Shown: positions 35,700 to 47,450 of the stretch, in pieces
Position numbering within the stretch: position 1 is the stretch's first letter
How the letters are laid out: every line of letters begins with the position of its first letter
Source of the DNA: Rattus norvegicus
Lineage: Eukaryota > Chordata > Mammalia > Rodentia > Muridae
Direction of reading: 5' to 3'
DNA length: 64,000 bases
Assembly: GCF_036323735.1 (NCBI RefSeq)
Contig: NC_086034.1
Coordinates: 72,841,939 to 72,905,938, forward strand
Notes under the pieces: model-generated
The model's database searches: none
Told to the model about the DNA's origin: nothing
The model's input: only the letters and a program-made list of their open reading frames with translations
Position numbers and translations under genes: made by a program

Positions 35700-37060
35700 T
35701 TGGTGGGGTAAAACTCATTATGTATTTTTTAGGCCTATGGAATGGGTTTGGGGGAATAATGTGGAAGATATTTGAATTTGGGTTGGAAGAGCCCAGAATA
35801 CTGCAAATAGAGCTTAGTGGGACCTTCTGGTGGGAGACTGGGAGTCAGGAGTGCAGAGACAGGTGAACAGTTAGGCCTGGATCATGTTTCAGAGGGAGCG
35901 AGGGCTTTATGAGGGACCAAAACAAGGGCCGTTCCTGTGATGTTCTGGCAAAGAATCCAGCTGCATTCTCAGCCTGTGTCCTGCAAACTTGTGAGAGGTT
36001 GCCTTTAAAGCAGTAAATGAATTTGTTTGGCAGAAGAAATGTCAAGAAGAGAGAGCACTCAGACTGTGTGACAGTTACTGCTCAGTGCTCCAGTGTAGGT
36101 CCAGTAAGAAAGAGCAAAAGTAGAACAGAACAATATTAAAGATGAGTGTTTTACCAACCAAAAGAGCTCCAGAAAGTTTAAGATTGCAGCCAGGGTACAT
36201 GCTGGAAAGGTTGTGACTGCTGGAGAGAAACCTCTGCTCTGCACTGAGATGACAGGCAAGTGCCCAGAAGATAAAGTCCCATTCGTCAAAGGCTCCAGTA
36301 TATAAAAAGCCAATTCATTTGAAAGAGCAGATGGTCTTAGCCAGGACCACTTAACCAGCTATGGGAATGCCCTGGTGCTGCAAATCAACTGGCCAGCACA
36401 GGAAGCTGATGCATCTGTGGTCATTCGGTTGGCCCTGATTTTGTAGGCAGGAAAGATCCAACATTAAGAAAATCCTGGAGTCTTTGCCAAGTGGTTACAG
36501 AGAGCCATAGGGTATCCTGCAAGGATACCCTGAAAGCCACTGTGTGTTTTTGAGATATCCAAAAATACCCACTGCTGTCACCATGGCTTGGGAATCTCCC
36601 GTGAAGACTTCCTGGAACCCGGTTACATATCCTTCGAGTTTCTTTTGTTACGTGTTCATAAATTGATTTCATCTGAGGCTGTATCTGTCCTTTTGCCTAC
36701 TGGCCATCTGGTAAATGTGTTCATGAAGATTTTAAACATAATTGCTTTATGTGTTGTTTTACATCCTAAGACAGATCTAAATAACAGAACTCACGGCCCT
36801 TTCATTTATACATCGTCTAAAAGTTATTGATCCCTGTTGTTAATATATGCCTACTTTAAGATGTATGTACGTGTATGTAGGAATGTATGTATATATAAAC
36901 ATTTTAAGATAAATTCTGACCACTAAAAACAAGTTTTCAAGATACATTTTTTTTTACTGCTAAATTTGAGCTGTTCTTTTTTCAAGGTCTTTTATGTTTT
37001 CAAGCCAAGATAAGATACAATATAAAGTGGGGGATGGGAATGATTGTTGGGAAGAGAGAG
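35700..37060. other. Kcnu1 intron, unique-looking
   Basis: Between exons at 33161 and 39078. No repeat family or exon recognised with confidence. Confidence 0.4.
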
Positions 37061-37067
37061 ATCAGGA

Positions 37068-37960
37068 GGCTGGAGAGATGGCCCTTCGGTTAAGTGCACT
37101 GGCCACTTGTCTTAGGGTTTAAGAGACAACATGACCATAACAATTCTTTTTGTTTTTTTAATTTTCTAAAAGATTTATTAATTGGGGTTGGGGATTTAGC
37201 TCAGTGGTAGAGCGCTTGCCTAGCAAGTGCAAGGCCCTGGGTTCGGTCCCCAGCTCCAAATAAAAGAAAAAAGAAAAAGAAAAAAAAAAGAGTTACTAAT
37301 TTATTATATATAAGTACACTGTATCTGTCTTCAGACACACCAGAAGAGGGCATCAGATCTCATTACAGATGGTTGTGAACCACCATGTGGTTTCTGGGAT
37401 TTGAACTCAGGTCCTCTGGAAGAGCAGTCAGTGCTCCTAACCGCTGAGCCATCTCTCCAGCTCCCGGCGATTCTTTTAAAGGACAACATTTAGTTGGGGT
37501 TAGCTTACAGTTCAGAGGTTTAGTCCATTATTGTCAAGTCAGGAAGCATGGCGGCATGCAGGCAGACGTGGTGTGAGAGGAGCTGAGAGTTCTACGTCTT
37601 GATCTGCAGACAGCAGAACACTGTGTTCCTCCCTGGGCAGAACTTGAGTGTCGACCTCAAAGCCTGTCCCCACGGCAACACACTTCTTCCAACAAAGCCA
37701 CACTTACTCCAACAAGGCAACGCCTCCTAATTCTGTCACTTCCCATGGGCCAAGCATTCAAACACATGAGTCTATGGGGGCCAAACCTATTCAAACCACC
37801 ACGTCGCTCTTCAGAAGATCCATGTTCGGTTCCTAGCACCCATACCAAAGAGCTCACAACTACCTGTAACTCCAGCTCTCAGGGAATAGGATACCCTCTT
37901 CTGGCACCTACAGACATAGCATATACTCACAGAGACACACGCATGTAAATAAAAGTACAT
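37068..37960 (+). mobile_element. Nested block: B3 interrupted by repeat, B2 and ID
   Basis: B3 5' part (37068-37107, GGCTGGAGAGATGGCCCTTC) resumes at about 37801 (TCGCTCTTCAGAAGATCC). Between them sits the TGTCTTAGGGTTT dispersed repeat (37105-37800). That is split by a minus-strand B2 (37150-37463), whose A-tail is in turn split by an ID (37184-37289). Confidence 0.88.
37184..37289 (+). mobile_element. ID SINE inside a B2 tail
   Basis: GGGGTTGGGGATTTAGCTCA to CCCCAGCTCCAAATAAAAG. Imperfect TSD (AGATTTATTAATT against AGAGTTACTAATT). Confidence 0.92.
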
Positions 37961-38881
37961 CTGATAAATTAGCTCGTTTAAAGAGGTACAAAGACATCTA
38001 AAGACTTACACATGAGCCTAGTTTGTTTCATTACATTGTAAATACAACTTCTTTCATATATCATCTTTGGAAAAATATCTTATCTCTGTGCTTTCAGGTT
38101 TAGCATGTTTAACTCATGACCAGGAGTGGCTCTGCCTTCTGTGGGCTGGGCCCTCCCACACCAACTGAGACAATGCCTCACAAACTTGCCTACAGAGCAA
38201 TCTTTTGAAGGCTTTTCTCCATGATGATTCCTGCCTCTCGGATGATTCAAGTTTAGTTAAGTTGGTATAAAACTAGCCAGTGCATGGAGTTTCCTTGACA
38301 TATAATTGTTTTGTTGAGAAAGGGTGTCTCAAGAACTGTGTAGGTAACCAAGGGGGATGTATCGGGTTGAGGTAAAGATACAGAAGTTTAACCTCTGAAA
38401 CATATTTTGCCAGGAAAGTCACATAATGAATGGAGCAAGCTTATGTTTTAAGATACTGGGATTTTATCTCAAGACTACGAACGCACCTGGCAAAAAGACT
38501 CATTTTTTTTAAGTAGAAGGGACACACTTATGACTTTTCAGGGTTAAATTTTCTCTTCCTGCATCAAAGTGGAAAGAGGTGTTGGTGAGGTGTCCCTGAG
38601 TTCAACCGGAGTTACCTCCTGCAACCCTGTGACAAAACAGATAGACTTCAAATTGCCCACGGTCTAGCAGTCAAATACCGGTTGAATAGTTAGGCTGAAG
38701 TTAGGAAAACCAGTGTGTTGTGGAGAAAGAGCGGTGGGCTGGAAGTCAGCATGACTGGGGTGGAGTTTGATGATGTTACTCTGGTTCTGTGATCAATTAC
38801 TACGTCTCTTTGAAATTCAGCCTTCTGGTCTGTGAAGGAGTTGATGTGGGCAACTAGGAAGTCTTCGTTCGGTGGGCTGGG

Positions 38882-38912
38882 TTTTGTTTTGTTTTGTTTT
38901 GTTTTGTTTTCC
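38882..38912. repeat. (TTTTG)n
   Basis: About six TTTTG units. Confidence 0.9.
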
Positions 38913-39077
38913 AGCTTTAAAAGATCACTCATCGGGTCTTGAAAACCCAGTAGGAAGCGTGTGCCTTATTTTGGTCATGTTCCAATGGTTCTCATCCTCT
39001 CAGTGACAGTAGCCTCTTTCCCATCCTTGAGCAGACCTCAGAAGATGGGCTTGGCGACAGCTACAAAATGGACTTAC

Positions 39078-39175
39078 CCACGAGTTGCTGTCGGCTCCTG
39101 TTTTTGCAGCCACACTTCCCAATCAGCTCAGGATTGCACACATCGCTGTGACAGTTGGAGCAGTAAAAGAGGGCT
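39078..39175 (-). CDS. Kcnu1: Kcnu1 exon: Cys-rich segment after RCK1
   Basis: 98 nt. Reads ALFYCSNCHSDVCNPELIGK, then CGCKNRSRQQLV. The CxxC and CxC spacing matches the Slo-family cysteine cluster between RCK1 and the inter-RCK linker. Acceptor CCCAG|AGCCCT, donor TCGTGG|GTAAGT. Confidence 0.95.
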
Positions 39176-39296
39176 CTGGGAACGAGAGTAAATGAAGAAC
39201 GATGGTTAACACTGAGAAAGCGCGATGCTTACGCAGTCCATCTCCTGTTACATTCTGCTTGCGTCTCCCTTCGTGAACGGATGGCCGTGTGGGTAC

Positions 39297-39386
39297 CTTT
39301 TGACGTCTTTCGAGGATTCTGCGATGAAGAACCCTAAGGTGTCCTTATTCAGCCTCACTTGTGATGATGGATTTAGTATCAGAGAG
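39297..39386 (-). CDS. Kcnu1: Kcnu1 exon: ILNP...GFFIAE segment
   Basis: 90 nt. Completes Cys, then SLILNPSSQVRLNKDTLGFF and IAESSKDVK plus two bases of Arg. Equivalent to Slo1 [28 protein letters not shown]. Acceptor TTCCAG|CTCTCT, donor AAAAG|GTACCC. Only 121 bp separates it from the next exon. Confidence 0.95.
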
Positions 39387-40053
39387 CTGGAAATGGAAGA
39401 ACAAAGACCTACGTTTTCCTGCTAATATCTGTTAGCAATCTTTGATGTTTCGTGCTGTCATTGACAAGGGATTCTCGTGGCCATATTCACAGATGTAAGT
39501 CTATTTTACTGCCGAGCACGGTGGGAAAGGTGATTGACTACACTTACTCTGTCCATTACTAAATTACGATGAGAAGCTCGGGAAGGGCTTGGCTGCTGAG
39601 CAGAAGGGAAGCTCCTCCTTTGCCTTGGGTCTTGAGGCTGAAATGGGTTGACTAACCCAGGTGTTTGATGCCTTGTTGCCTTGGCAACCATGGCAAAGTG
39701 GGACATGACCATACATTATGGAAATGCTAGTGGTAGCCATCCCTGGACCATCTGCTTTTAGAGCTGAACTGCATCTAATTAGGTCTGGGGTGTAGCTCAG
39801 ATGTATAGCACTGGTCTTGACTGTAGGCCCAGGATTGGGTCCTCGGAATATAAACATATTCCAGATGACCATTTTCTGATGGGAATGTAGCTCAAGGCCA
39901 GTATGCTACAGCCCCAGAACCACAGTAAGACAAAAGAGATGAAATTGTCACATCAGTATAAGTAGTTTTCAAGGTGGAGTCAGATGTTTCTCTTCCTTCC
40001 TTATAGCTCATGTGTTTGGAAAAAGTCCTAAATTTTACCCATGTTTTTTCTTT

Positions 40054-40153
40054 TTTTTTTTTTCTTTTTTCTTTTTTCCGGAGCTGGGGACCGAACCCAG
40101 GGCCTTGCGCTTCCTAGGCAAGCGCTCTACCACTGAGCTAAATCCCCAACCCC
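40054..40153 (-). mobile_element. ID SINE, minus, 17-bp TSD
   Basis: Complete ID flanked on both sides by TACCCATGTTTTTTCTT. Confidence 0.97.
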
Positions 40154-40194
40154 TACCCATGTTTTTTCTTGATGAAGCACTGGGCTGCAGGGAT

Positions 40195-40480
40195 ACTCTA
40201 CTCCTTGGTGTGGTAGTTTGGGTGGAAGTGGTCAAATAGACCCATAGGGATTGGCTCTTTAGGAGATGTGGCTTGTTGGAGTGTGTGTGGCCTCGTTAGA
40301 GGAAGAGTGTCACTCTTGCTTTCTGCCATCTGGATGTAGAATTCTCAGCTTCTCCAGCGTTCTGTCTGCCTGCACATTACCATGCTTCCCACCACGATGA
40401 CAATGGACTAAAACTCTGAACTGTAAGCCAGACCCAATTAAATGTTTTCCTTTGTAAGAGTTGCCTTGGTCATGATTTCT
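40195..40480 (+). repeat. Unnamed dispersed repeat 3' part
   Basis: TGGTGTGGTAGTTTGGGTGG, GGAGTGTGTGTGGCCTCGTT and CCATGCTTCCCACCACGATG, ending at CCTTGGTCATGATTTC. Confidence 0.65.
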
Positions 40481-40639
40481 CCTAGTTTCCCACATTGCTC
40501 CCTGTTTATCAGAATGCCCTGTGTTTAGGTCTCCCCCCAACCCAAGGATACATACAGTATGGTGAAACCCTTATCTTTCTAACCCTAAATTCTTTCATTT
40601 CTGATAATGTATTCCTTTCCTTCTTTAAAATTACTTTTG

Positions 40640-40790
40640 CCAGTCCTGATAGCACACGTCTTTAAATCCCAGCACTCAGGAGGCAGAGGCAGGTGGATCT
40701 CTCTGAGCACAGGGCCCATCTGGTTTACATATTGAATTTCAGACCAGCCACGTACGAGTCTATGTCAAAAAAAAAAAAAAAAAGAAAACA
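40640..40790 (+). mobile_element. B1 SINE
   Basis: TTTAAATCCCAGCACTCAGG and AGGCAGAGGCAGGTGGATCT with an A-run; diverged. Confidence 0.85.
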
Positions 40791-41572
40791 AATACACAAA
40801 CAAATTTACTTTTCTCCCGTTCACTTTGGAAGGAAGTCAAGCCCTAAGACTGGCTTCTTCTGTTGTCAGAACAGTTCACAGTAAACATGGAGTGAAAAAA
40901 GCCCTGTGAACAGACATGGGCTCCAAAACAAAAGCTTCTCACGTCTGCCTAGAGATCTGTTTTGGCAATGTAGGGCCTTGGTGAATATTTACTGAGACTA
41001 TCAATGAGGGGTATGATTGGTTTTGGCTTTCTAAGAGAAGAACATGGATTTGTGGCCCCTAAATATCACCATTAAAAAGCACATGTCTAATGTGTCTAGG
41101 GGCTTTTACGGGGGCAGGGAAAGATCTGAGTTCATGTTAAACATCTATTTTTTAATTCTTGGCCTTTTGGCAAGGTCACATGTAAATATCTATTTATAAA
41201 GATACTGTCAGAAATATATAGCTACTTGGTCCTAACCAAAACTCGATAAACAATTCAATAATATACCTGGTCCTATTTGAAGAACTCAAACTTATTTTAT
41301 TATTTTTTTCCATTTGTATTTTGAGATAAGATCTTGCTCTATAGCTGGGTGTAACCTCGCACCGATCTCCCTTCCTCAAGCTTTTGGGAGCTTCGGTTAT
41401 AAGTCAGTGCTACCAAATCCAGTTATAACCTCATAACTTATAATCCTTGGGAAATGCCAGTGGTCTGATAATAATCCCCTCTCTCCTCCGTCTGTCTGCT
41501 CTATCAACAACAGTCAAACTCCCCTCAACAACAGAAAGAGAAACCCTGAAGCAGGAGAAGCTTTGTCAGTAC

Positions 41573-41641
41573 CAACAATTGTGGAAGAGGGGCTTGTGTT
41601 GGATGGCTATCAGCATGAGATGCATCTTCAGGAAGCAGAGC
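41573..41641 (-). CDS. Kcnu1: Kcnu1 exon: RCK1 end, LCFLKMHLMLIAI
   Basis: 69 nt. Completes Arg, then LCFLKMHLMLIAIQHKPLFH and NC, corresponding to Slo1 LCFVKLKLLMIAIEYK. Acceptor CCCTAG|GCTCTG, donor TGTTG|GTACTG. Both phases fit the neighbouring exons. Confidence 0.94.
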
Positions 41642-41867
41642 CTAGGGAGGAACACAGAGCACTCATGAAGAGACAAGCAGGAGGCTGGGCTACCTGAACC
41701 TAACCCACCCTTTAAGCTCCATGCCGGGAAGAGAACCATGGGCTCGGCAGAGGGCGTCACTCTCAACTACAGATTTCCATGTGAACTTGAATCCGCCTGG
41801 CCTACATTTTAGCAAGAATACCAGATAGAACTGTCCCATATGTGGTATGAGGTGCTAGGGTCTACAG

Positions 41868-42005
41868 GAGTAGTGCTCAACCTGTGGGTCATGACCCCTC
41901 TGGGGGGTGGGGTGGGGTCAAAGGACCCTTCCACAGGGGTGACACATCAAGTATCCTACATATCAGGCATTTACACTGCGATTCATAACCAGGCACACTG
42001 ATTGT
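41868..42005. mobile_element. URR1 fragment
   Basis: GCTCAACCTGTGGGTCATGA, GACCCTTCCACAGGGGTGA and TTACACTGCGATTCATAACC. Confidence 0.75.
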
Positions 42006-42094
42006 AGGGAGTACAAAATGGACTCCAATTTTGTGATCCAGTTATTATTCTAAATGTTTCTGTCTATTACTCAAATATCAAGATTCCTACGTGA

Positions 42095-42160
42095 GAGCCA
42101 GGGACGTTACTCAGTGGTAGAGCACTTGCCTTAAGTACGAGGTTCTGGGTTCTATTTCTT
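42095..42160 (+). mobile_element. Diverged ID-like SINE fragment
   Basis: GTTACTCAGTGGTAGAGCAC and GAGGTTCTGGGTTCTA keep the A- and B-box outline. Not a tRNA gene: the anticodon arm is degenerate. Confidence 0.6.
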
Positions 42161-42321
42161 CTCCAGGACATTCCCATCCCCCACATTTCACATAAGCATC
42201 TTAATTCCTGATTTTTAGATGGAAAATGGGAAGAGCTGAATGTTTAGCAAACAGACAGCATCTAGTATGTGTTAGAGCTACGACCTGATGTCTAGGACAG
42301 CGTCATTTCAAAGCTTCTATT

Positions 42322-42562
42322 TCAGTGGTCCTCAACCTGTGGGTCTTTACCCTTCAGGGGGCTGAATGACCCTTTCACCATGATCGCCTATGACCATGGA
42401 AAACACAGCTATTTCCATTACAATTCACAATGGCAGCAAAATTACAGTCATGAAGTAGGAATGAAATAGTGTTTTCTTGGTGGGGGAGGGGTCACAACAA
42501 CACGAGGAACTGATTGCATTAAAGGCTCGCAGCTTTGGGAAGGTTGAGATCCACTACTCTAG
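42322..42562. mobile_element. URR1 element
   Basis: TTCAGTGGTCCTCAACCTGT to AAGGTTGAGATCCACTACT, with matching inverted termini. Confidence 0.85.
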
Positions 42563-42717
42563 GGGCACTGACTTAACTGCTCTCACATCCCCAGAGTTTG
42601 CACTGGAGCCTGCCTCTAGAATGTTCTCCATCAACAGTGTGGGATGAGGGCATTCCATGAAGAATGGGGAGAAGGGTTTCACGTAACATACCTGGAGCAG
42701 GACTTCACGTAACATAC

Positions 42718-42830
42718 CTGGAGACCTGAGGAAACGTCATCCCAACGAAGTCGTTAGAGAGGCGCTGTGTCAGAATTTTGTTCTTCAAGCCATTCAAGAA
42801 ATGTTTTTGCCAAGGATGTTTAGGAAAAAC
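42718..42830 (-). CDS. Kcnu1: Kcnu1 exon: RCK1 C-terminal segment
   Basis: 113 nt. Encodes VFPKHPWQKHFLNGLKNKIL and then TQRLSNDFVGMTFPQVS plus two bases of Arg. Acceptor GCTAG|GTTTTT, donor CTCCAG|GTATGT. The donor and its surroundings are repeated 26 bp further into the intron (42679-42697). Using the copy would add 26 nt and run into a stop codon within four codons. Confidence 0.95.
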
Positions 42831-43317
42831 CTAGCAAGCACAATCACACCGCATAGAGTATGTTAATAAGGGAGGCCGGCATTATATAACACAGGCTACT
42901 AAGTACAGTTTCTACCACATGTAGCCCGCAAAGGGGAGACACAAGGTAGTGTTCATGTGGAGCAAAGTTAAAGGAGGAACGAAAGCCATCTGCTCTCGGT
43001 GGCACCCAAAATGATGCAGACAACTCGCCTCTTAGTTTCTCCCCAGATGGTATCGTGAAGGAGGATTCCTGGAAAGAAACTGTGTCCGCAGCGGCTGATT
43101 GGCTAATGAGAACAGCAGGGCCGGCCGAAAGCTTTGGAAGATTGCAGGTCCAGAGCCTAGTTACAGTTTCTCACAGGAGCTCTAAAGAGCCACGGCCTTA
43201 CCTACCTCTGTGTCTGACCTAACTTCCTGACAAATGAATAAGAGCCTTTGGGATGTCTTAACTTAATAAAACCCTATTCTCTGCCAATTGAAGGGCACAG
43301 CAAGCTATCAGCTATTT

Positions 43318-43505
43318 ATTTATTTAAATAAATTTATTTATTTAATGCACGTTAGTAGACTGCCTCCATGTATGTCTGTGTGAGGGTATCAGAGCCCCTG
43401 GAACTGGAATTACAGTCATGAACCACCATGTGCTGGGAATTGAACCCCGGGTCCTTTGGAAAAGCAGCCCGTGCTCTTAACCACCGAGCCATCTCTCCAG
43501 CACTG
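43318..43505 (-). mobile_element. B3 SINE, minus
   Basis: CCCCTGGAACTGGAATTACA, GGGAATTGAACCCCGGGTCC and GAGCCATCTCTCCAGCA, with a TTTA-rich tail side. Confidence 0.88.
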
Positions 43506-43775
43506 CCAATGTCTTGATTTATGACTTTCCCTGTTCTGTTCCTATGAAAAGTCCATAAAACTACTTCCGTACAGGAACCTAATATTTGGGATAACCGAAA
43601 TCTGTCTTCCCAGGCCCTAGTCACTCGAATGTGGCTCTAGAATAAACTATCTCTCATTGCCTTTGAGGTAAGAGCTATATTTTTAAGTTAACGACATCCA
43701 AGTTTTCATGTTGACTTAGAATTATTTTCTCTGGTCCACTGCTAACTTTAGCACATAGCCTTATTGTTTTGCCTG

Positions 43776-43779
43776 TACG

Positions 43780-43811
<32 letters not shown>

Positions 43812-43832
43812 TGTGTGTGAGCGCGCGCGTGT
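43776..43832. repeat. (CGTG)n(CG)n tract
   Basis: About eight GTGC units, then GTGTGTGTGAGCGCGCGCGT; CpG-rich, Z-DNA-prone. Confidence 0.93.
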
Positions 43833-43839
43833 TTTGTTT

Positions 43840-46510
43840 TTGAGATATTAACAGTATTTTGGAGGGACAATATGGAATCTTAAGTGGTCACTCTGTGGAT
43901 ATGACAGCTTAAGATTGACTTTGATTAACTGATTATTAAATTATTTTCTACTGAAAAATTATATACAGCAAAGGAAAAAAATAGCTGTGGCTTCTACTAA
44001 GAGAACCCTTCACAGATTTAGAAAAATGCAAGATGGTATTGACCAATCAGGGTTGATAATAACATGGAAACCAAGGCCAGCCGAGGGTGTCCAGAGAAAG
44101 AAGAGACAGTGTATGGCTTTTCTGCAGTGTTACAATGGCACCCAGGACCTCGCACCGGCATCGCCCTGCCCCTAAGCTATACCTTAGGCTCTAGAATGAT
44201 CTTAATGAAGCTGAAGGCTGCCTGGGGCAGGTTGCTGGAAACCTCTCTCGGAATTTTGTGTTCATCTCCCTGCTTGCTGCCAGGTGAGCCCTACAGCACT
44301 GTCTCCACAGAGTATGACGTAAGTCAGAACCATAGATGAAGGCAGAAACCTCTGGATTCTCCAGAGCCACTCTTGCTATGGAGGGAAATGGTGAACTCAG
44401 ACATTCTCCTCAATGGTTACCTCGTGGTTTGAAAATCGCTCTGCTAAAACCGGTCACCTGTTCCTGATCACTTGGTACCTTTTCCTATTCCTTGCCTCCA
44501 TCCTGAGATCCGAGTGGATCCGAGTGAATCTCCTGTTCTTTCCCAGTCTCTCCAATAGCTTCTGTCTCAAGGAGGGCAGGCCATTGATGCCTCATCTACT
44601 GAAGTAGCTGGGCTAGGGTTTCTAGTCTGAGTTACTCGGGCATGAGAAGGAGAACTATGTTGGTGGAGCTTAAAGCTCAGAAAGGGCAGCTAGAGGACAA
44701 AATGTGTTAGGACAGAACAGTCTGGAGTCCCACATTATCAAGCCAGGATAAATTTAAACTATACTGATGTAAGTAATCCTCTGGGCGTAGAAACAACAGG
44801 AGTGTTCTTCAGTCTACAACATCTTATAATAAAATTAATATAATTAAAACATGTGGCACTGATCCAAGACCCTCTAATATGAGCACTTAGGTGTTTTACA
44901 CATGTTCATGCAACGCCTAGAGAAACCTGGTTCTGGGAAAAATGATTTTCATTCTGCAGATAGAGAAATGGGGTCAGGGGAAGCAAGTGCCTAATTAGAA
45001 ATATGTGGCTCTGCACACTGGCCATTTTATGACTTTGTGAGCCAAAGTTTGTTATAAAACCAAATGTACCCCTTAAAGGGCTGGCAAGTCCTGCCCTGGT
45101 TCTACCCAGTTCAGGGTTCCTAAAAGGCAGTTTCAGATTTCATCTTTTAAAAATATGGAGACCACAAATACCTCCTACGTTCGCAAAGTCACTTCTTGGT
45201 GCACACTGGCATGGGATCGTGTTTAATAGGGATTAACAAGCCCACGTCAAATTGCAAAGAAATACAGGAGTAGAATGGGTTTTACATCTGTACTGCCACA
45301 AAAGAAACACCGTCTTCCTGTAGGATTCTCATTGCATTTGTTTTTCCCAGTCACGGCTGTTGAAGTCACAATAATGGAGGAGGACATGGAAGGCTGCCAC
45401 TTGCTCTGCACACGGCACAAGGCATCTAGGCCATACAGTCACCACAAAGTGAAGCTAAGTTCATCACAGAAGCATCCAGGCCCCCTCCCTTCTGCCTGGT
45501 GCTCCCTTTCTTTTTATCTCTACATCACATCTTATTTTCAGGAAGAATTACTGAAAAATCGTGTTTCTGCAGGAGTGAAAGGTCTGCCAATCTGAGCATC
45601 TTCCTACGCTCTTGCTTTTCCTAAACAGCACCAGGGAAGATAAGATATAAAAATCTATATTAAATGAAGGAAAGGGAGTCCAGCGAGGCCAAGAAGGAAA
45701 TAAGCATACAAAGTAGCAAATGTGGAAGGAGAATGAAAAGTTCTGCAGTAGTGACAGACCCTGCCACCTACCCCAGGGACATTCATGGAAAACATCCTTG
45801 AGGGCCACCATGGGGTTACAAAAAGCAGGCCCCATGGGCCCCTTGTCTTATCCCAGTCCAAGGATCGAAGGTTTAAGGTAGGAAGTGCTGGGTAGATACC
45901 CAACATCAGGGACAGTCTGTGAACCAGATGACTCCTGGGGTGCTATTCACCAACTTACTAACTTACCAGGTTAGTTAGCTTTTCCACCCACCCCCTGGAA
46001 ACACCACTGAGGGCAACGGGAGACACGATAAACATTTGATTGATGACCACTATTCCTGTTACTGAATGGATTTCCCCTAAAGTAACCTTTAAATTCATTA
46101 GATTTTAGTTTTTATGTATACTATTTCTATTTGATTAATAGAAGCACTATTATACTAATTTGTTTATTTATATTTAAACATTATTTCTGTTAAGACTAAA
46201 ACTATTTACATTTCTACTCTCAACCCAAAGTACTTCTGAATTTATGACAATATTTTTATTACAGCATTCTGGGGTGGAAGGTGGAGTTAGTCTCCCTTCT
46301 TTGCTACAGATCTGTTAACGATGACTTCTTTGAGCCTAGGGATGCGCCTGGAACTTGAATCATGACCTGTCAATCCTTCCCTTCCAAAAGGCAAATCCCA
46401 TTTCTTGGAGACTTCCTTCATTCTCTGGTTTTTTTTTTTTTCCCTCTCTTTTGAATCCCATTATGGGGGGCATGGAGTAACTCTAAGAGTCAATATCAGT
46501 TCGTCAAGTT
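43840..46510. other. Kcnu1 intron between 42830 and 46517
   Basis: Unique-looking, AT-rich in its second half. No exon or named repeat recognised. Confidence 0.4.
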
Positions 46511-46516
46511 AGTTAC

Positions 46517-46669
46517 CTTTTGGTTTTGTTCGATAAACAGAGTCGTAAGAAAGGTGCACAGCCCTGGCACCAAGCAGCCTTGGGCGATAAATCCAAGTTT
46601 TAATTCTGCAAAGCAGATGATATTGTCTCCGGCACTCCAGTTCCAGTTGGGGATTCTTGACAGGAAAAC
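46517..46669 (-). CDS. Kcnu1: Kcnu1 exon: RCK1 assembly-interface segment
   Basis: 153 nt, 51 codons, phase 0-0. Contains IPNWNWSAGDNIICFAELKL, then GFIAQGCLVPGLCTFLTTLF and IEQNQK. The ELKLGFIAQ-C motif is a Slo-family hallmark of the RCK1 helices. Acceptor GCAACAG|GTTTTC, donor CAAAAG|GTAACT. Confidence 0.96.
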
Positions 46670-47035
46670 CTGTTGCGTGGTAGAAACCAAGTCAGGCATT
46701 GAGAATGCAGACAACACAAGAACCCCCTCTTCCAGGCAGACACTTTAATTCATTTACTCTTCACTTCTGGGTAGTACCAATGCATGTCAGCATTTGAGAA
46801 TGGTCAGCCAGCCTCCGGTGCATCACTTTTGAAACAAACGAACAAAGCTGGAGTTGTAAAAATCAAGTCTAATGGCTGAACTCTCTAATTTTGTCCCTAT
46901 TTCCTGTCCCTAAAGGATCCGCCATCTTAAAGTGACTCCACACTTCATCTCTTGCTGAATTTTTTTTTTTTTTACTTGTAGATCCATGAAGAGGTTTAAA
47001 GATGAAACAACCAAATGTATGAACTGCCATGGTAC

Positions 47036-47105
47036 CTTGTTTTGGGACTGAAGCATCTGAATGATGACTCTGGTCTGTGGATAATAGTTCTTGATCGAGA
47101 GCACC
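47036..47105 (-). CDS. Kcnu1: Kcnu1 exon: RCK1, short segment
   Basis: 70 nt. First base completes the Arg codon; then VLSIKNYYPQTRVIIQMLQS and QNK, like Slo1 VISIKNYHPKIRIITQMLQ. Acceptor TTAATAG|GGTGCT with a long pyrimidine tract, donor AACAAG|GTACCA. Confidence 0.95.
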
Positions 47106-47334
47106 CTATTAAAAAAAAAAACCAAAAAACCATAGATATGCTCAATAGCCAAGTGTCTTATTGGCTCTGAAATATAATCCAATTCAGAGTTGAATTTATC
47201 TGTCAAGATGTGTGGCGGGAACGCAGCACATTACAAAACTGTTAGCTTTTTTTTTCTCCAGTCTATCTAGTAGACAGGTTTCTTAATTTGTTTGTTTTTA
47301 TTTTGTGTATATTGTGTTCCGATCAAACATAGTA

Positions 47335-47450
47335 TGTGTTCCGCAAGGCCAGAAGAAGGTGTCAGAGTCCCCGGAGTTTTGGGAACTGAACCTGAGTCTC
47401 GTGAAGGAGCAGGGAATGCTCTTAACTGCTGAGCCACCCCCTACCCCACT
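47335..47450 (-). mobile_element. B3-like SINE fragment, minus
   Basis: GGCCAGAAGAAGGTGTCAGA, GGGAACTGAACCTGAGTCTC and GAGCCACCCCC. Confidence 0.7.
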
